Assembly: GCF_020497125.1 (NCBI RefSeq)
Contig: NC_059072.1
Span: forward strand, 75,709,697-75,773,696
Source of the DNA: Mauremys mutica
Taxonomy: Eukaryota > Chordata > Testudines > Geoemydidae
Direction: 5' to 3'
Length of the DNA: 64,000 nt
Position numbers and translations under genes: made by a program. Position 1 is the stretch's first letter, and every line of letters begins with the position of its first letter. A model generated the notes under the pieces. That model saw only the letters and a program-made list of their open reading frames with translations. It made no database searches and was not told where the DNA came from. Positions 35,224 to 47,875 of this stretch are shown here, in pieces.

Positions 35224-35235
35224 CTTAACTATAGT

Positions 35236-36764
35236 GTCATTTCCTGGCTGTACAGTCTTCGTTACCAACCTGTATAGTCTTGGGCTTCTCACAAGTAATG
35301 TTTACCCATTCTGCCAGATGCGTGATCCATTAGGTGGTGAACTGAACTCTCCACAGTTCTGTAACAAAGAGTTTTTATAAAATAGCATGACTTTTGGTCA
35401 CTTGGGACAAAGCCAGACTCAGATGAGGTGCCTGAAGCAAAAGGTTAGATTCCATTGATTTACTCAGCACCAAACCTGCTGGCTCCCCCCAGTGCACTCA
35501 GTACAAGCTGTACACCTGATAAAGCACTACCCACCATTTCCCAGCAGGATCACGAGTGCTGAAAGTCAGTCAGTAAATGATTGACAGCTTGATAAAAGTA
35601 CTTCATCCAGACCATGTGGTTAAACAAGACAGAATGCCCATTGGACACATACTTCTAGGAACTAAAACAATTATTGTAATCTATAGGACAATCTACATGT
35701 CTAATCTCATGAGTTTGCCTACTGGAGAAGAGAGGTGGGCATGTGGTATCTTTGAGTGTCAGCATTGTCAGCATAATTAGCACACACCAGTGATTTGCAG
35801 TGAAGACCATCTCAGGTCAGAAGATTGCTCTAAAGTATTACTGGGAGCAGTTTGTTAAGATTTTCTAGGCTTTCACACTGGGCTCACGGGAAGTGCTTGT
35901 TATATGATGCTGAAACAAAGGGAGAAAGAATTGTGCCACATTAACTGAAGATTATTGAACCTATAAATAAATAACGGGAGAAAATAAAAGGTCAACAATT
36001 ACTGAAGACACAACCGTTACCAATGTGACAGCAACTTTTCGGATGTAGAACAAATGCTATGTAATTTATCATGTATTTTGTGGAACACATGCTTAGAAAT
36101 AACACTTAAAGTAGGAAAGCCTTATGATACCTGTTTGTCTGTTACTTTGTAATCCCTCTGTAGGCCCCCATCTTCCATCCTGATGACCATGATGTTCTCC
36201 TCATTATCTTCCAACATCCACATAGTTTCTTTCCACTCTATTCAGTACACGGCCATTAATATCATCATTCCACTACATCACTCTAATGGCCCTTGGAATC
36301 CATCCACTGGCTCATTGTTCTTCAAGAATAAACTTCTTGTAATTATCTTGAAGGCTCTGTATAACCATAGACGTAGTTTGACTTCTATTTTGGGGGTGGG
36401 GAAGACAGCTCCAGTCAGACCAACAGTGCTGCATGTGTGTGTGTGTGTGGGATGACTAATTCCATGCTTGCCCACAAGGGCACCATTTCAGATGGTGCGG
36501 GGGGGGGGGGAGGGGAGGGAGGAGAGACTATGATTCCAGGGGCTATTTAGGCAACTGAAAACTCTAGTGTTTTTTCAGATAATAACTTAGAAATATCTGA
36601 CAGGAACATTGTATCTAATTCCTATATCAAGAAACAAAATGAAATAAATATTAGACTCACTCAGCTCTAATACTAACATGTTCTGACATCTTGTGGCAAG
36701 TCACTTATGGGACACTGGTTAAGTTTAAAATTGTAATGTATATTCGTACTCAGATACTCTTACT
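35236..36764. other. Intronic sequence without a recognised element
   Basis: It contains a short TG run at 36434-36450 and a G-run with GGAGGG words at 36499-36523. I see nothing that supports a gene. Confidence 0.45.
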
Positions 36765-38690
36765 AAAGTCAGAAGGAACCATCATGATCATCTAGTCTGA
36801 CCTCCTGCACATTGCAGGCCACAGAACCTCACCCACCCACTCCTATAAAAGACCCCTAACCTCTGGCTGAGTTACTGAAGTCCTCAAATCATGATTTAAA
36901 GACTTCACATTACAGAGAATCTATCATTTACATTCCCAGTGACCCCATGCCACAGAAGAAGGTGAACATCCCAAAGGTCTCAGCCAATTTGACCTGGGGA
37001 AAAATTACTTCCCGATCTCAAATATGGCCATCAGTTAGACCCTGAGCTTGTGGGAAAGACCCACTAGGCAAATACCTGGGAAAGACTTCTCTGTAGTAAC
37101 TCAGAGCCCTCCTGTCTAGTGTCCCGTGTCCAGAAGTTGGGGATTTTTGCTACTGACAGTTGTCGATGGGCTACATGCCATTGTAGGCAGTCCTGTCATA
37201 CCATCCCCTCCATAAACTTCAGGGGTCCACATTGATGCTTAACTTAAATAACTCCTCTCCATCCCTGGTATTTATCCCTCTGATGTATTTATACAAAGCA
37301 ATCATATCTCCTCTCAGCCTTCTATTGGTTACACTAAAGAAGCCAAGCTCTTTGAGTTTCTTCTCATAAGACAGGTTTTCTATTCCTCAGCCCATCCTAG
37401 TAGCCCGTCTCTGTACCTGTTTTAGTTTAAATTCATCTTTCTTAAACATTGGAGACCAGAATTTCACACAATATTCTAGATGAGGTCATTGCCTTGTATA
37501 ACATTACTAACACTTTCCTGTCTCTACTGGAAATATCTCACCTGGTACATCCTAGGACTACATTAGCCTTTTTCACAGCCTCATCACATTGACAGCTCAT
37601 AGTCGTCCTGTGATCAACCAATCCACCCAGGTCTTTCTCCTCCACTGTAACTTCCAACTGATACGTCCCCAACTTGTAGCAAAGATGGGACTTTTCAGCT
37701 TGGAAAAGAGATAACTAAGGGAGGATATGATTATGACTGGTGTGGAGAAAGTAAATAAGGAAGTGTTATTTACTCATAACACAAAAACTAGTGGTCACCA
37801 AATGAAATTAATAGGCAGCAAGTTTAAAACAAACAACAGGAAGTATTTCTTCACACAATGCACAGTGAACCTGTGGAACTCTTTGCCAGAGGATGTTGTG
37901 AAGGCCAAGATTATAACAGGGTTAAAAAAAGAACTAGATAAATTCATGGAGGATAGGTCCATCAATGGCTATTAGCCAGGATGGGCAGGGATGGTGTCCC
38001 TAGCCTCGGTTTGCCAGAAGCTGGGAATGGGCGACAGGATGGATCACTTGATGATTACCTGTTCTGTTCATCCCCTCTGGGCACCTGGCACTCGCTACTG
38101 TCGGAAGACAGGATACCGGGTTAGATGGACCTTTGGTCTGACCGGGTAGGGCTGTTCTTATGCTCATATGTTAAAAATTCTTCTTGGTAGTCCCTAAGTG
38201 CATGACCTTGCACTTTGCATTATTAAATGTCATCCCAGTTTTATTACTTCAGTTTACAAGGTCATCCAGATCTTCTTGTATGGTATTCTAGTCCTCCTTG
38301 GTATTGGCAATATCTTCCAATTTTGTGTCATCTGCAAATTTTATTAGCACACTCCAACTTTTTGTGCCAAGGTCAGTAATAAAAATGTTAAATAAGTTTG
38401 GTCCCAAGATTGAGGAACTCCACTATTAACCTTCCTTCCGACTGACCGTTCACCTTTCAGTATGACCTGTTGTAGTCTCCCCTTCAACCAGTTCCTTATC
38501 CACCTTTTCATTCTCATAATAATCCCATTTTCTCCAATTTAATAATTTCTCATGTGGAACTGTATCAGATGCCTTACTGACATCCAAGTAGATTAGATCT
38601 ACTGCATTTCCTTTGTCTAAAACATCAGTTATCTTCTCAAAGAAAGATATAGCAATTTTGTTACCACCTCTTGACTAAAACAAATGAAAC
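36765..38690 (-). mobile_element. CR1 LINE, 5'-truncated, minus strand, split by another CR1
   Basis: The 3' end is on the left (CATCTAGTCTGACCTCCTGC). The piece 36765-37680 covers the C-terminal coding region (GCAATCATATCTCCTCTCAG, TCCTAGTAGCCCGTCTCTGT). After an inserted + strand CR1, the same element resumes at about 38172 (AAAATTCTTCTTGGTAGTCC). It runs to about 38690 through TTACAAGGTCATCCAGATCT, TGTGTCATCTGCAAATTTTA and CCTTACTGACATCCAAGTAG, the rc of the reverse transcriptase palm region. Frames are broken. Confidence 0.88.
37681..38171 (+). mobile_element. CR1-type 3' end nested in the minus-strand CR1
   Basis: It begins GCAAAGATGGGACTTTTCAG and encodes a piece of the ORF2 C terminus ([20 protein letters not shown] ... 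[15 protein letters not shown], stop at 37973-37975). A 3' UTR with GCACCTGGCACTCGCTACTG and GACCTTTGGTCTGACC follows, ending near CTCATATGTT. The open 82-codon end is the most intact part. I could not define a target duplication with certainty. Confidence 0.8.
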
Positions 38691-39002
38691 AATTGTAGAA
38701 AAATATACAATTACTTTCTGTCGTTTAAGCTACTTACTTTTTACAGTTCATCAAGCTTGGAAGAGATCATTTAACTTTAGGAAACATTCTAACAGCCCTT
38801 TCTTATCTTAATCACTCTGCTTATAAACAAAATTCTGGGGTGCAAGCTGGGAGCAGCACTCTCCTCTGCAGAACTCATTGCATTGCACACTCAGGCTGCC
38901 TGCCTGAGGCTGGCAGTTTGCCCCATCCTCTCCTCCTCCCCCCACAACTCCACCTATGTGTATAATTCTGTCTCTCCCTACCTGTTTTCCCTTCTCTTAG
39001 TA

Positions 39003-39335
39003 CAGTGGTTCCCAAACTTGTTCCGCCGCTTGTGCAGGGAAAGCCCCTGGCGGGCCAGGCCAGTTTGTTTACCTGCCGTGTCTGCAGGTTTGGCCGATCG
39101 TGGCTCCCAATGGCTGCGGTTCACTGCTTCAGGCCAATGGGAGCTGCTGGAAATGGCGCGGGCCGAGGGACGTTCTGGCCTCTGCTTCCAGCAGCTCCCA
39201 TTGGCCTGGAGCAGTGATCTGCGGCCACTGGGAGCTGCGATCGGCCGAACCTGCGGATGTGGCAGGTAAACAAACCAGCCCGGCCTACCAAGGGCTTTCC
39301 CTGCACAAGCGGCAGAACAAGTTTGGAAATCGCTG
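39003..39335. mobile_element. GC-rich foldback hAT MITE
   Basis: It begins CAGTGGTTCCCAAACTTG and ends CAAGTTTGGAAATCGCTG, flanked by the perfect 8-bp duplication TCTTAGTA (38995-39002 and 39336-39343). The two halves are nearly reverse complements (ATGGGAGCTGCTGG against CCAGCAGCTCCCAT), so the whole element can fold on itself. It is 333 bp and non-coding. Confidence 0.95.
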
Positions 39336-39343
39336 TCTTAGTA

Positions 39344-40110
39344 CATCACCCATCTCACTTAAGGGTGCCAGAGCCTTCCCCAAAGTGGGAGGGGGTGGGG
39401 GGCCCTGCCCCCAAGACCCTGGCCGAGCCAGAAGCTGGAGCTGTGCCAGGGAGCCCGCCCACTGCCCAGGGTGCGGGTGGGGCTAAAAGCAGCCCCCTGC
39501 CCATATCCTTGCCCCCAGGTCCCTTGCCCAGGGCAGGGGGAGGGACCCAGGCTCCCTACAGCTGCTGGCGCAGCTCTCCCTGACCTGGCTCCGCCCCGGG
39601 GGCAGGGGATGCAAGGCCTTGGAGCTGCAGCCTGGCCATTGTATGAGCCAGGCAGACAGCTGTGGGAAGCCACGGTGGACCCTCCACCTGCCTGTGGTGC
39701 GGGAGGCCCACCAAGGGCAGCCCTCGGCCTGTGTCCCCGCCCCCCGTTCCTCCCGCCCAAGGCAGGTGATGGGTCCATGGCTCCCCACAGCTGTCTGCAT
39801 GGCTCTTACCAGGGCTGGGCTGTGGCTTCAAGGTCTCACTCCCCAGCTGGAGCCGGGTTGGGGAGATCCACGTGGGGAGCCAGCATGGAGTCTCATATCT
39901 GCCCGGGCTCCACGCTGGCCTGGCTGGGGGATCAGGCCTCGGGGGGAAAAAGGAGGGGACAGGAGGCCCCAGGTGAAAAGTGGACAGGCCAGGTCCATCC
40001 ACTTTCAAAAAGTGTGAGGACTATGCTCCCTCCCCCCTGGTTCCAGTGTCCCTGCTCTCACCCCTATCCTGCCAGTGGTGCCAGTCTCAGCATCCCCCAT
40101 TGTTTACTTT
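39344..40110. repeat. GC-rich unclassified repeat
   Basis: The sequence is very rich in CCCTGCCC, CAGGGCAGGG and GGGGAGGGACC words, with partly repeated phrases (GGGCTGGGCTGTGGCTTC; CCACAGCTGTCTGCATGG). Open frames of 100-216 codons on both strands come from GC bias: they are low in complexity and match nothing I know. It is probably a turtle GC-rich repeat inserted in a LINE remnant. Confidence 0.45.
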
Positions 40111-40640
40111 TCCCACAGTGATCTTTGGTCTTTGATCAATGCCACTCCTAGCACATGGAACTCCCTTCCTGAGCTGTTCTACAAAGCCACTACCCTCTCC
40201 TCATTTAAATAACTCCTTCAATGCTTACAAGAAACTTGCTGACTAAACCACTTGCACATGTTTTTCTCATTTATCTTATGAGTAAACTCATTTATGTGAA
40301 GGGGAGCGGCTGGGTGTTAGCAATAGGGGGGTTGAGGACAGTGAAGTTGAAGCTGGAAGTTACTGTGGGGGAAGACAAGGGGGTAGAACTGTGGAGGGAC
40401 AATAGGACAGGAGAGTTAAATGTGCTCAACTTTGTTGTGAGATTTGTTTTATTAAGTAGCTTTGTGACTAGTGCAATGTGTGCCTATCCTCAATGATGAC
40501 TTCACTTGTATATTGTATCCTTTTCCTCGACCCTTCATCTATTTATTTTCATCTCAGCTGGCAAGCTAGTTGTGTTAGGGAGTGTCATCTTCTTCTCTCT
40601 TTGAAAACACCTAGCACATTTTGAGTGCTCCTGCAGTCTA
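40111..40640 (+). repeat. L2-like LINE 3' remnant
   Basis: A translated relic, STWNSLPELFYKATTLSSFK (near 40155-40213), resembles the conserved C-terminal W-N-S-L-P ... A-x-x-L-S-S-F-K block of L2-type LINE proteins. A 3' UTR-like CTAGCACATTTTGAGTGC follows near 40610. The central part (40290-40490) does not align in my reading and may be an insertion. Confidence 0.5.
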
Positions 40641-43180
40641 AATAATAACTGTGTAGATTGTTTAGAGTGAAGAGATGCATGGTTCCAGATATATAGCTAA
40701 AGAAATGTTACTCTTGGGAATTAAAGTGGTATGGCTTGGCATGCATTTGAAGAGTATCCAAGATACATGTACATCATAAAGAGGTTTAAATGGTAAGCTT
40801 TCGAGTCTGACATTTTTAAAGTGAGGTCATTATGTTGCTGAAACAGGTTGCAAAGGATATAAAAGCATATTGCTGAGTCGAAAGAAACCATTTTTACTAC
40901 CATCTACTTCTGTCTAGGGGAAAAGGGTTAGAACATCAGGTTTTCTTTGTTTTAGCTATAGAAAGTTGATTGAGTTCAGAATGAGAGACTGTTAGATTTT
41001 TGTGAAGTCTTAATTTGGTCACAATAGGCTGATCTGGGCTGCAAGTGACTTTATTATCTGAAAACTCATTCTGTGAGGAGAGAAATGATTTACAAAATGA
41101 TTTTTTAAAGAGGATTTATAGAACACCACCCAGTATCTTCTGTCCTCCCCCACAAAAAAGAAAAGTTTTCTTCACACACTCGTGCAGATTCATTTTCTTC
41201 TGAAATCAATAATCCTTCCTTTTATTTTTATTTTTTTTTAAACAAACAAACTGGAACGGTATCCCCTTCTTGCTCTCCTTTTCTACTGTCCTCCTCTCCC
41301 AACCTTTTCCCTTCAATAAGTTACACTGCACAAAAGAACTGAACAGCTACGTAGTGCCACTCAGTATGTGTTACTTTAAAGGCCAGTACTTAAACAGTGA
41401 AGTGGCTCAGACCAGATAAAAAACTTACTCGGGCCAGAAAAGGCTTCCAGGTCATATGTTTGACACTCCTCTCTTAAATCATGTGTATAATGAAGAGGAC
41501 AAGCTCAAGTATTTCAAAAGCAACTTAATACATTTTAAATCGTATATCAGCCAATACATGATATTATCAAAGAGCTGTTGATAAGTCACAGGCAACTATT
41601 TAGAAACTCCAGTATGCACTACTTGTCAGTTTTGTTGAAGCAGTGATATTTGCATGAAAACAGAATCTCTGTGTGGTGATGCAAGTTACCTTGAGAGTTA
41701 GCTAGATGGCACTGGAACACACTTGTGTTGCTTTTTTAAAGAGACTGTTGTTTGGAATACAATCCTTGTTGGCTAGAAGTTCAGAAATAAAGAATCTGTT
41801 AAATGTTTCTCTTTTCTAACCATATACAAACAATTAATCAGCGTGCCCTGCTTTTTTTCAAACTAATGTTTCTGATGATGCAAGCATCTCCAAATCAACC
41901 AATTGTGGTATTAGAGGATAATAAAATGAGATAAATAACGCTGGAACTTTTATAAACTCTTCATCGGTTTGGTTTTCTTTTAATGCTAAAACTCCATAAT
42001 TTTGATGTTACTGGCACTCCTTTCTCTCCTCACTGACTGTCAGTGAGTCTGTGACCCACAGTTCAATGGCACAGCTGTAGTGGGACGGTGTGTTTAGCAC
42101 TATTGACTTTTGATCCATACTCCACACAAATAGCAACTGTGAGATAACAGGGGAACAAATCATAATGCAAGCCATTTAATAAATGCTACCAGCAGCACTA
42201 GCTGCAGCATCAGTATTAAAGTAAGACTTCCCAGCCTGGGTTCCTGTTCCTGTTAATGAGCACTTCCCAGCACTGGCAAGTTAAGAGTAGAACACTGCTC
42301 ACAAGTTGCTGCAAGAGCAAATCTGAGCAAATCGTAGCATTAAAAAGCAAAACTCAAACAACTTTGTCTCCTTCTACCACACATACAAAATACCCAACCA
42401 ACCAAGAACCTTATTCTTTGCAGAATCCTTGAACTCTCAGGCATCACGCACCAGTCTGCTGTCATTCAAGCTGACCAAAATGTCTTCTCACTAGATGCAC
42501 TTCCCTCCTTACGTGGCTGCTGCTGGCACTGTCATCCAGCAGCATAACCGTTGTGTTTCCAGAGTGAATCCTTTGATGCATCCAAACTTTCACAAACAAC
42601 TGCCATTTGCATTGACTCCAGGTTCTCTTTAGTCACGATGTTTTAAAACATATGGTTGGAAAAGCATGGATGGGATTTAGTCATCGTCATCTTCTTGTCC
42701 CAGAAGAAAATTTTAAATAGAAACTTTGGAAGCCCTCCTCCTTGTCCTGGAAGGAGAAAACCAAAGCAATCCAAGTCTCTTTATACATTGTCAAAACTCA
42801 GACCTGGCAGTGGAGAAGTTGAACTGCTTCCAGCAGTGTTAAAAACTGAACTGATCTCTGCCTTTTAACTAGTCTAGCTTGGATTGCAGGGAAACTAACA
42901 AGCCTCAGCTGTTCTGGAGCTCCATCTTTTAATTCTTGCTTCCCCATCATGGAGTCAAAGGTCTTCCCACCTTGGCCACACTTTTGGACGATCCCAGGCG
43001 TCTAACAGATGATAGCACACAGAGCTTTTGCCATCATGATTCATATCTTTAACTTTGAGTTTAGGCTGCTGTAATGTGCTAGACATGGGGCTATGTCTTA
43101 AATCCACTTGGAAAATTAAGTTAGTGCAAAAAGTGGTGATGCACTCACCAAGTTGAGTTTCTTACTGTGAATGCAGAAGA
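40641..43180. other. Intronic sequence without a recognised element
   Basis: Mostly AT-rich and unique-looking. It contains T and A runs near 41225-41240. I recognise no gene. Confidence 0.45.
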
Positions 43181-43450
43181 TCAGTCCTCTGTGATTTGCA
43201 ATGTCTGCCTGTAAGTTTCTGGGCGGTGTTTAAGATGTCATTTTGACCTATAAAATCCTACATGTATCAGGACCTGATTATCTGAGAGACTGCCTTTCTC
43301 CTTGTCTGCTGCATCTGTGCTTGACCTGGAGCACTCTTGCCTGAATAGAGAATGAGTTACTGGAAGGACTCTTTCTGTGAAGGGCCTATGACTTTGAATT
43401 CACTTACTCTCTTTTCTGTCCTCCTTACACAGTTCACAGCAGTGTTCCCA
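43181..43450 (+). repeat. L2/L3-like LINE fragment
   Basis: A weak frame (KILHVSGPDYLRDCLSP, from about 43250) is like the segment upstream of the C terminus in old amniote LINEs. It is short and diverged. Confidence 0.35.
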
Positions 43451-46400
43451 ATTCTCACACTGTTATCACAAGTCTCATAATACTTACTGTTCATATTAAA
43501 GCTCCAATTCCTGGAGTCCTGTGGTTGTGAGAAACTCAGCTTTTGTTTAAAATAAAAAATACATTTTCAGCCTTTGGGGTTATAGAGAAAGGTTTGAAAA
43601 TGTGAACCATAAAGGCTCAAAACCTAGAAGGCAAATAAAAAGAACTTAAAATGTATTTTAAAATGCACTTGATTTTTAAACTAGTTTTGTGAGGTATGTT
43701 GAATCTGACTCGTTGCAATACTGAAAACTTGGCAGCATAAACTAAGGGTTTTTTTTCTGGAGGAAGGGAGAGATTAATCTGGGCAATGGTGTATTGCAGG
43801 TGCATTGTGAGCTGGATCAGTGGCTACAGTAGAGGTCCTTTGTATTCCCACTTCTGGGTTCAGGAAATTGCTGTGTTTTACTTCTGTATATGTATTTTTA
43901 ATATATGTGAAATGTTCATAGAGCCTTTCGACAGGCACTTAATGTTTTTTTTCTAGAAATCAAAATAAAAGACCAAAATAAAAGTCCAGAATAAATATCT
44001 AGTAATATTAATTTGTATTAGTATCTAAAATAGCTGGCTTCCAGAGAGCACAAATGCCGGTGCAGAGAGATCTCGTGGCCGTTTACATTTTGCTGTCAGG
44101 GATTCCCTGCTGTGCGAGTGAATGAATAGTGAGTGCTGGAATTTTTAATGACTGGAAGAGAAGATTATCTCCCTTCAGGCTGAGTGCTGGCAAGTCCCCA
44201 AGTCTCATTCCAACCCTTTATTTTTATCAATATTATTAATTTAATCATATAACTTTTAACTATTTCAAAAACTTCTTCCTTTTCTAAATTAGGACATGAT
44301 GAGCCACAGCTACATGAAGTTCTAAAAAAAAATGCTTGCTTCATGCACCAAATTTTGTACACCAAGACTTAGATGATCTGTCAAGTACATATATAATAAA
44401 AGAATATTTGTTTCAAAGGTTACCTGAATTTCCCCCCTTAAATTAGGTAAGTGAAGCGAGAGATGCTTAATTCCTCGAATGGTAAAGTTAAGAGGGGCAT
44501 CAGTGATATAAAACCTATTGTATCTCTCCTTTTTTTTTTTTTCTCTCATAGGTCTCCCAAATTCATGTCTGACTGGTTCTTGTTCTACTATGAGGCCTCA
44601 GGTTGCACCATACTACAATGTCACAGCTACTGGGTTATGTCTTTGTGGAGCCTACAACTACAGCCAAAAAAAAATGTTTAGAACTGATTATGTGGAAAAT
44701 ACTCCACTTTGGCTGGAACCAATGCCCGTATGGGGATGTGCATAGTTAACACAGTTGCAGAATGATTTCAAGGGCTGAGTCTTCAGATACCCTGAGATTC
44801 TGTGAGCATGGAGTTTTTCCAGCTGCCAGAAGACGCTGTGTGCATTTTAGTGAATACTTAATTATATTCTTCTTGTGAAGGTGAAAGGCAGAACAACATA
44901 TATCCTGAAATCCAGCAGAATAGGCCACCACCATCTGGTGGATAGAGACTTGGGGACTCTCAGTCCCCTGGCTTCTTTGAAAAATGTTACTTTAATTACT
45001 GTCCCAAGCCTACCCCTTCCTGTTCTTGGTTCTGTCTTCCCCTGCCTTTCCTCACCCAGCTCTCTACACATACCTCCACATACACGGAGGGCTCTCCCAC
45101 CCCCTGTATTGGAACTGACCACTGCTTGTATGCCCTAGAGCCAGTGTTCCTAGATCCTGTGTGGTCTAGTGTGGTATTCTTTTCCTGCTGAATTGGCGCT
45201 TTCCACTGGGAGCTGAAGGAGAGAGGTGGCTGGTAGTAAGGGATCTAAGCACATAAGTGCTACAGCTGTTTGTACTGCACACTCCGAGGAAGTTGTACTG
45301 GACTGAGATTACTGGGTCTAATGTAAAAGAGGGGTAGTCCTAGCCAAACTAAAATTGTTGGCAGCCACTGTGCATATGGGAAGTCTGCATGGGAAAACAT
45401 TAAAATGCTGGAACAAAAAAAGAAATTCACAAACAATGAAGGTTGCCTTTCTGGGTTTCATTCTCTTACTCAGACTGTTGGATCTCTTCTTTTTCTTCAT
45501 TACCACTAATATTGTTTTTTAACTGCTTCATTTTTTCTTCTCTTCCTATTCAATTCTCCTTTTCCCTTGGGGGAGGGAGGGATAAAAACAATTCCACCTC
45601 GTGTTTTCTCTCATCCCACCACACCATTCTTATTCTTGTGTCCCAGTGTCTCCCCCTTCCTGTAGTTCTGTTTTTTGTCGTCCTCTTCCTCTTTTTCTAC
45701 ATTATCCACCTCTCCACTGCTTCTGAGCCTTCCCCGCGCCGTTCCAAGACCTCCCCTCACTACAGCAAGGAAGTTTCTCTGAAATTCTCACTGATATCAA
45801 GGGAGGGAGAATTCCAAGCTTATATCTGACATTTTTGTGTGGGGGTTAAAGTAGTCACAGTAGGGTTACTGGATTACCCAGAATATTATGGCATGGAGTC
45901 AATCGAGCACCACCCTTCTTTTACTCCGTTTTAGTCAGTGGGAGTCCCCTGCCTCCCTCAAACTCTGTTGTGATGCAGTTAAATAAATTAGCAAATTGCC
46001 AGCCTGGAGTTTTGCAAGTAGTCTTATTTCTATTGCACTGAGCTGTTCATTTATAAAACATGTGTGGAAAATTTCTCTAATACAAGAGTATTGGTGGAAG
46101 CACCATATGCTAAAATGGGTGCAAATTCGGAGTGCAGTTGAAAAACACCCTGAATATTTAGCCCAGGTCTACTAATACACTCCTTTCTAATCTGCACACT
46201 GTTAGGAGTTGAAGATTAACTGTAGTTGTGGGTGACAACTGGGAGAGGGCTTTCTATAGCCTTGCTGACAGCTGTGACCTACCATTCTCTATCAGCTAAA
46301 ATTGCCTTGGCTAATCTCATGGACTATCCACTCCAGGTTTTCCTTTTTTTCCTCCGGTAAGAACTATTAAGGCTCTCCCATCATCTTGCTCAATGAGATT

Positions 46401-46555
46401 CTGGCAAATAAAGTGACTGATGATTAACATTCCAACCTGACTGCTTCCTTAGCATCGATCATGCCTGGAAAGATTAATAGTTGAAATTGTCAGGAAAATG
46501 CTACAACCCTGCTTCAACTAGAGTCGCTGCATAGCTGTGTTAAGAGACAAATTAA
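43451..46555. other. Intronic sequence without a recognised element
   Basis: It includes a T run at 44530-44542, a pyrimidine-rich tract at 45480-45760 and a weak old-repeat-like phrase at about 45845-45960. The reading frames at 44518-44745 and 45443-45829 have no recognisable similarity, and I regard them as chance. Confidence 0.45.
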
Positions 46556-46720
46556 AGTTTTGGAATAATAATCACCATGTACTATTTATATTTAAGTGAT
46601 ACCTGGAGACCCCACACAGAATCATGCCTCTATTTTCCTAGGTGCTGTACAGATATAAAGGAAGACACAGTTCCTGCCCCAAGGAGGTGACAATGTAATT
46701 TAATGCAAACGAAATGGAAT
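46556..46720 (-). repeat. MIR/CORE-SINE-like fragment
   Basis: It contains ACCTGGAGACCCCACACAGA, GGTGCTGTACAGATATAAAG and CCTGCCCCAAGGAGGTGACA, in the same order as the fuller copy that follows. Confidence 0.6.
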
Positions 46721-46859
46721 AAGTGGCTGTATTAAACAGTAGGTAGAAATGGGAATGGGGAAGTATGAGGATAGCTGGTTGTAAATGTACTTAGGCAAGC
46801 CTACATGTACAACAGCTGTGTGTTTGGAGACTGTCTACTGTGAACATCACTATAAAAGG

Positions 46860-47120
46860 GATCATTAATATTCACTCATTTATTTGTGTCCTAGGCAGTG
46901 GGCACCAAGAGAGATCAGGGCCCCATTGTGTACTGTGCAAGCACATGAGAAACACTCCCTGCCTTGAAGAACTTAAAATCTAAGTTTATGAGGGGAAACA
47001 GAAGCGCAGAGAGGGGGAAGTGGCTTTCCCAAAGTCACACAGCGAGTCAGTGAGAGAGCTGTAATAGAAGCCAAGTCTCCTGCATCTCAGTCCAGTGCCC
47101 CTTTCACTGGCCACGCTATT
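46860..47120 (-). repeat. MIR/CORE-SINE-like element, fuller copy
   Basis: It has CAGGGCCCCATTGTGTACTG, CCTGCCTTGAAGAACTTAAA and GGGGAAACAGAAGCGCAGAG, then CCCAAAGTCACACAGCGAGT. It ends in a tRNA-like region (AGTCCAGTGCCCCTTTCACT), read here as the minus-strand 5' head. Confidence 0.75.
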
Positions 47121-47870
47121 AGTGGGGATTTAGAATAGTTCGTAGTGCCTTTCGGACAAGCTTGAGAAGGTTGAAAGAAGTGGCATGGAAAAAGTCACAA
47201 AGGCTCTTGTGGGAAAAATGGACAATCGTGTGGCAGAAGGGGCAGGCTGTGTTGTCAGAAAGGTTGAGGTGGAAGGTGACTTGAGATATAACAGTAAAAA
47301 CAGAGTTGTAGTGTTGTGAAGAGCCCATGCAGGCGAAGACTTTATGTGGTAGAAAAGAAAGAGCCTGTGAAGGGATTTGGAAAAAAATGTGAACAGATCA
47401 CAATAAAGGGGAAGGAAGATAGAGTAAAAAGCAGCAGTGATAACAATTTTACTTTCCAGCATAGCGGAGAGTTGATCAGAATGAAAAGGGAAAGAAGATA
47501 CGCAAGGCCCCCATCCTCCAACTTGTTGGAAATAGGCAAATGTTCTGTGATTTAATTGGGGCTCCTTCTACATAGAGCAAATTTCAGGATTGGGCCCAAA
47601 GTTAGGTGCTGTCCCGCTTGATACCCTGAGTGCCTGGGAGTTAAAGTTTATAAGGAATTAAGAGAGTTGGCTCCAAGAAGTCTCTTCTTGAAAGATTAAT
47701 GAGTTTGGTCTATTAGTCCACTAATAATATGAACATCTTTCAGAAAGTCTGGATTAATAAGAGATACAGTTTATATAAAACCTTTTGCAGAGCATGAAAT
47801 AGCCTTAAAAATGCCATTGCCCAATGTTGAAATGTTATTAGTTAACAATAAATCATTAGTAATCGCTAAG
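47121..47870. other. Intronic sequence, possible old repeat
   Basis: The segment 47130-47500 (GGCTCTTGTGGGAAAAATGG ... GTGACTTGAGATATAACAGT) and the segment at about 62040-62380 share the tone of an old amniote dispersed repeat. I cannot prove common origin by eye. Confidence 0.3.
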
Positions 47871-47875
47871 GCTTC

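Noticed and set aside
39257..40121. Long overlapping frames (up to 216 codons) on both strands
   Set aside because: All are proline/glycine/alanine-rich by-products of GC-rich repeat sequence, present on both strands, with no domain.
44518..44745. Frame after a polypyrimidine tract and ATAG, looking like an exon
   Set aside because: The acceptor-like sequence and 60-odd codon frame suggested an exon, but the peptide matches no TMTC2 region or other protein I know and there is no clear donor.
45443..45829. 128-codon hydrophobic frame
   Set aside because: It derives from a pyrimidine-rich tract (many F, S, L codons) with no recognisable family.
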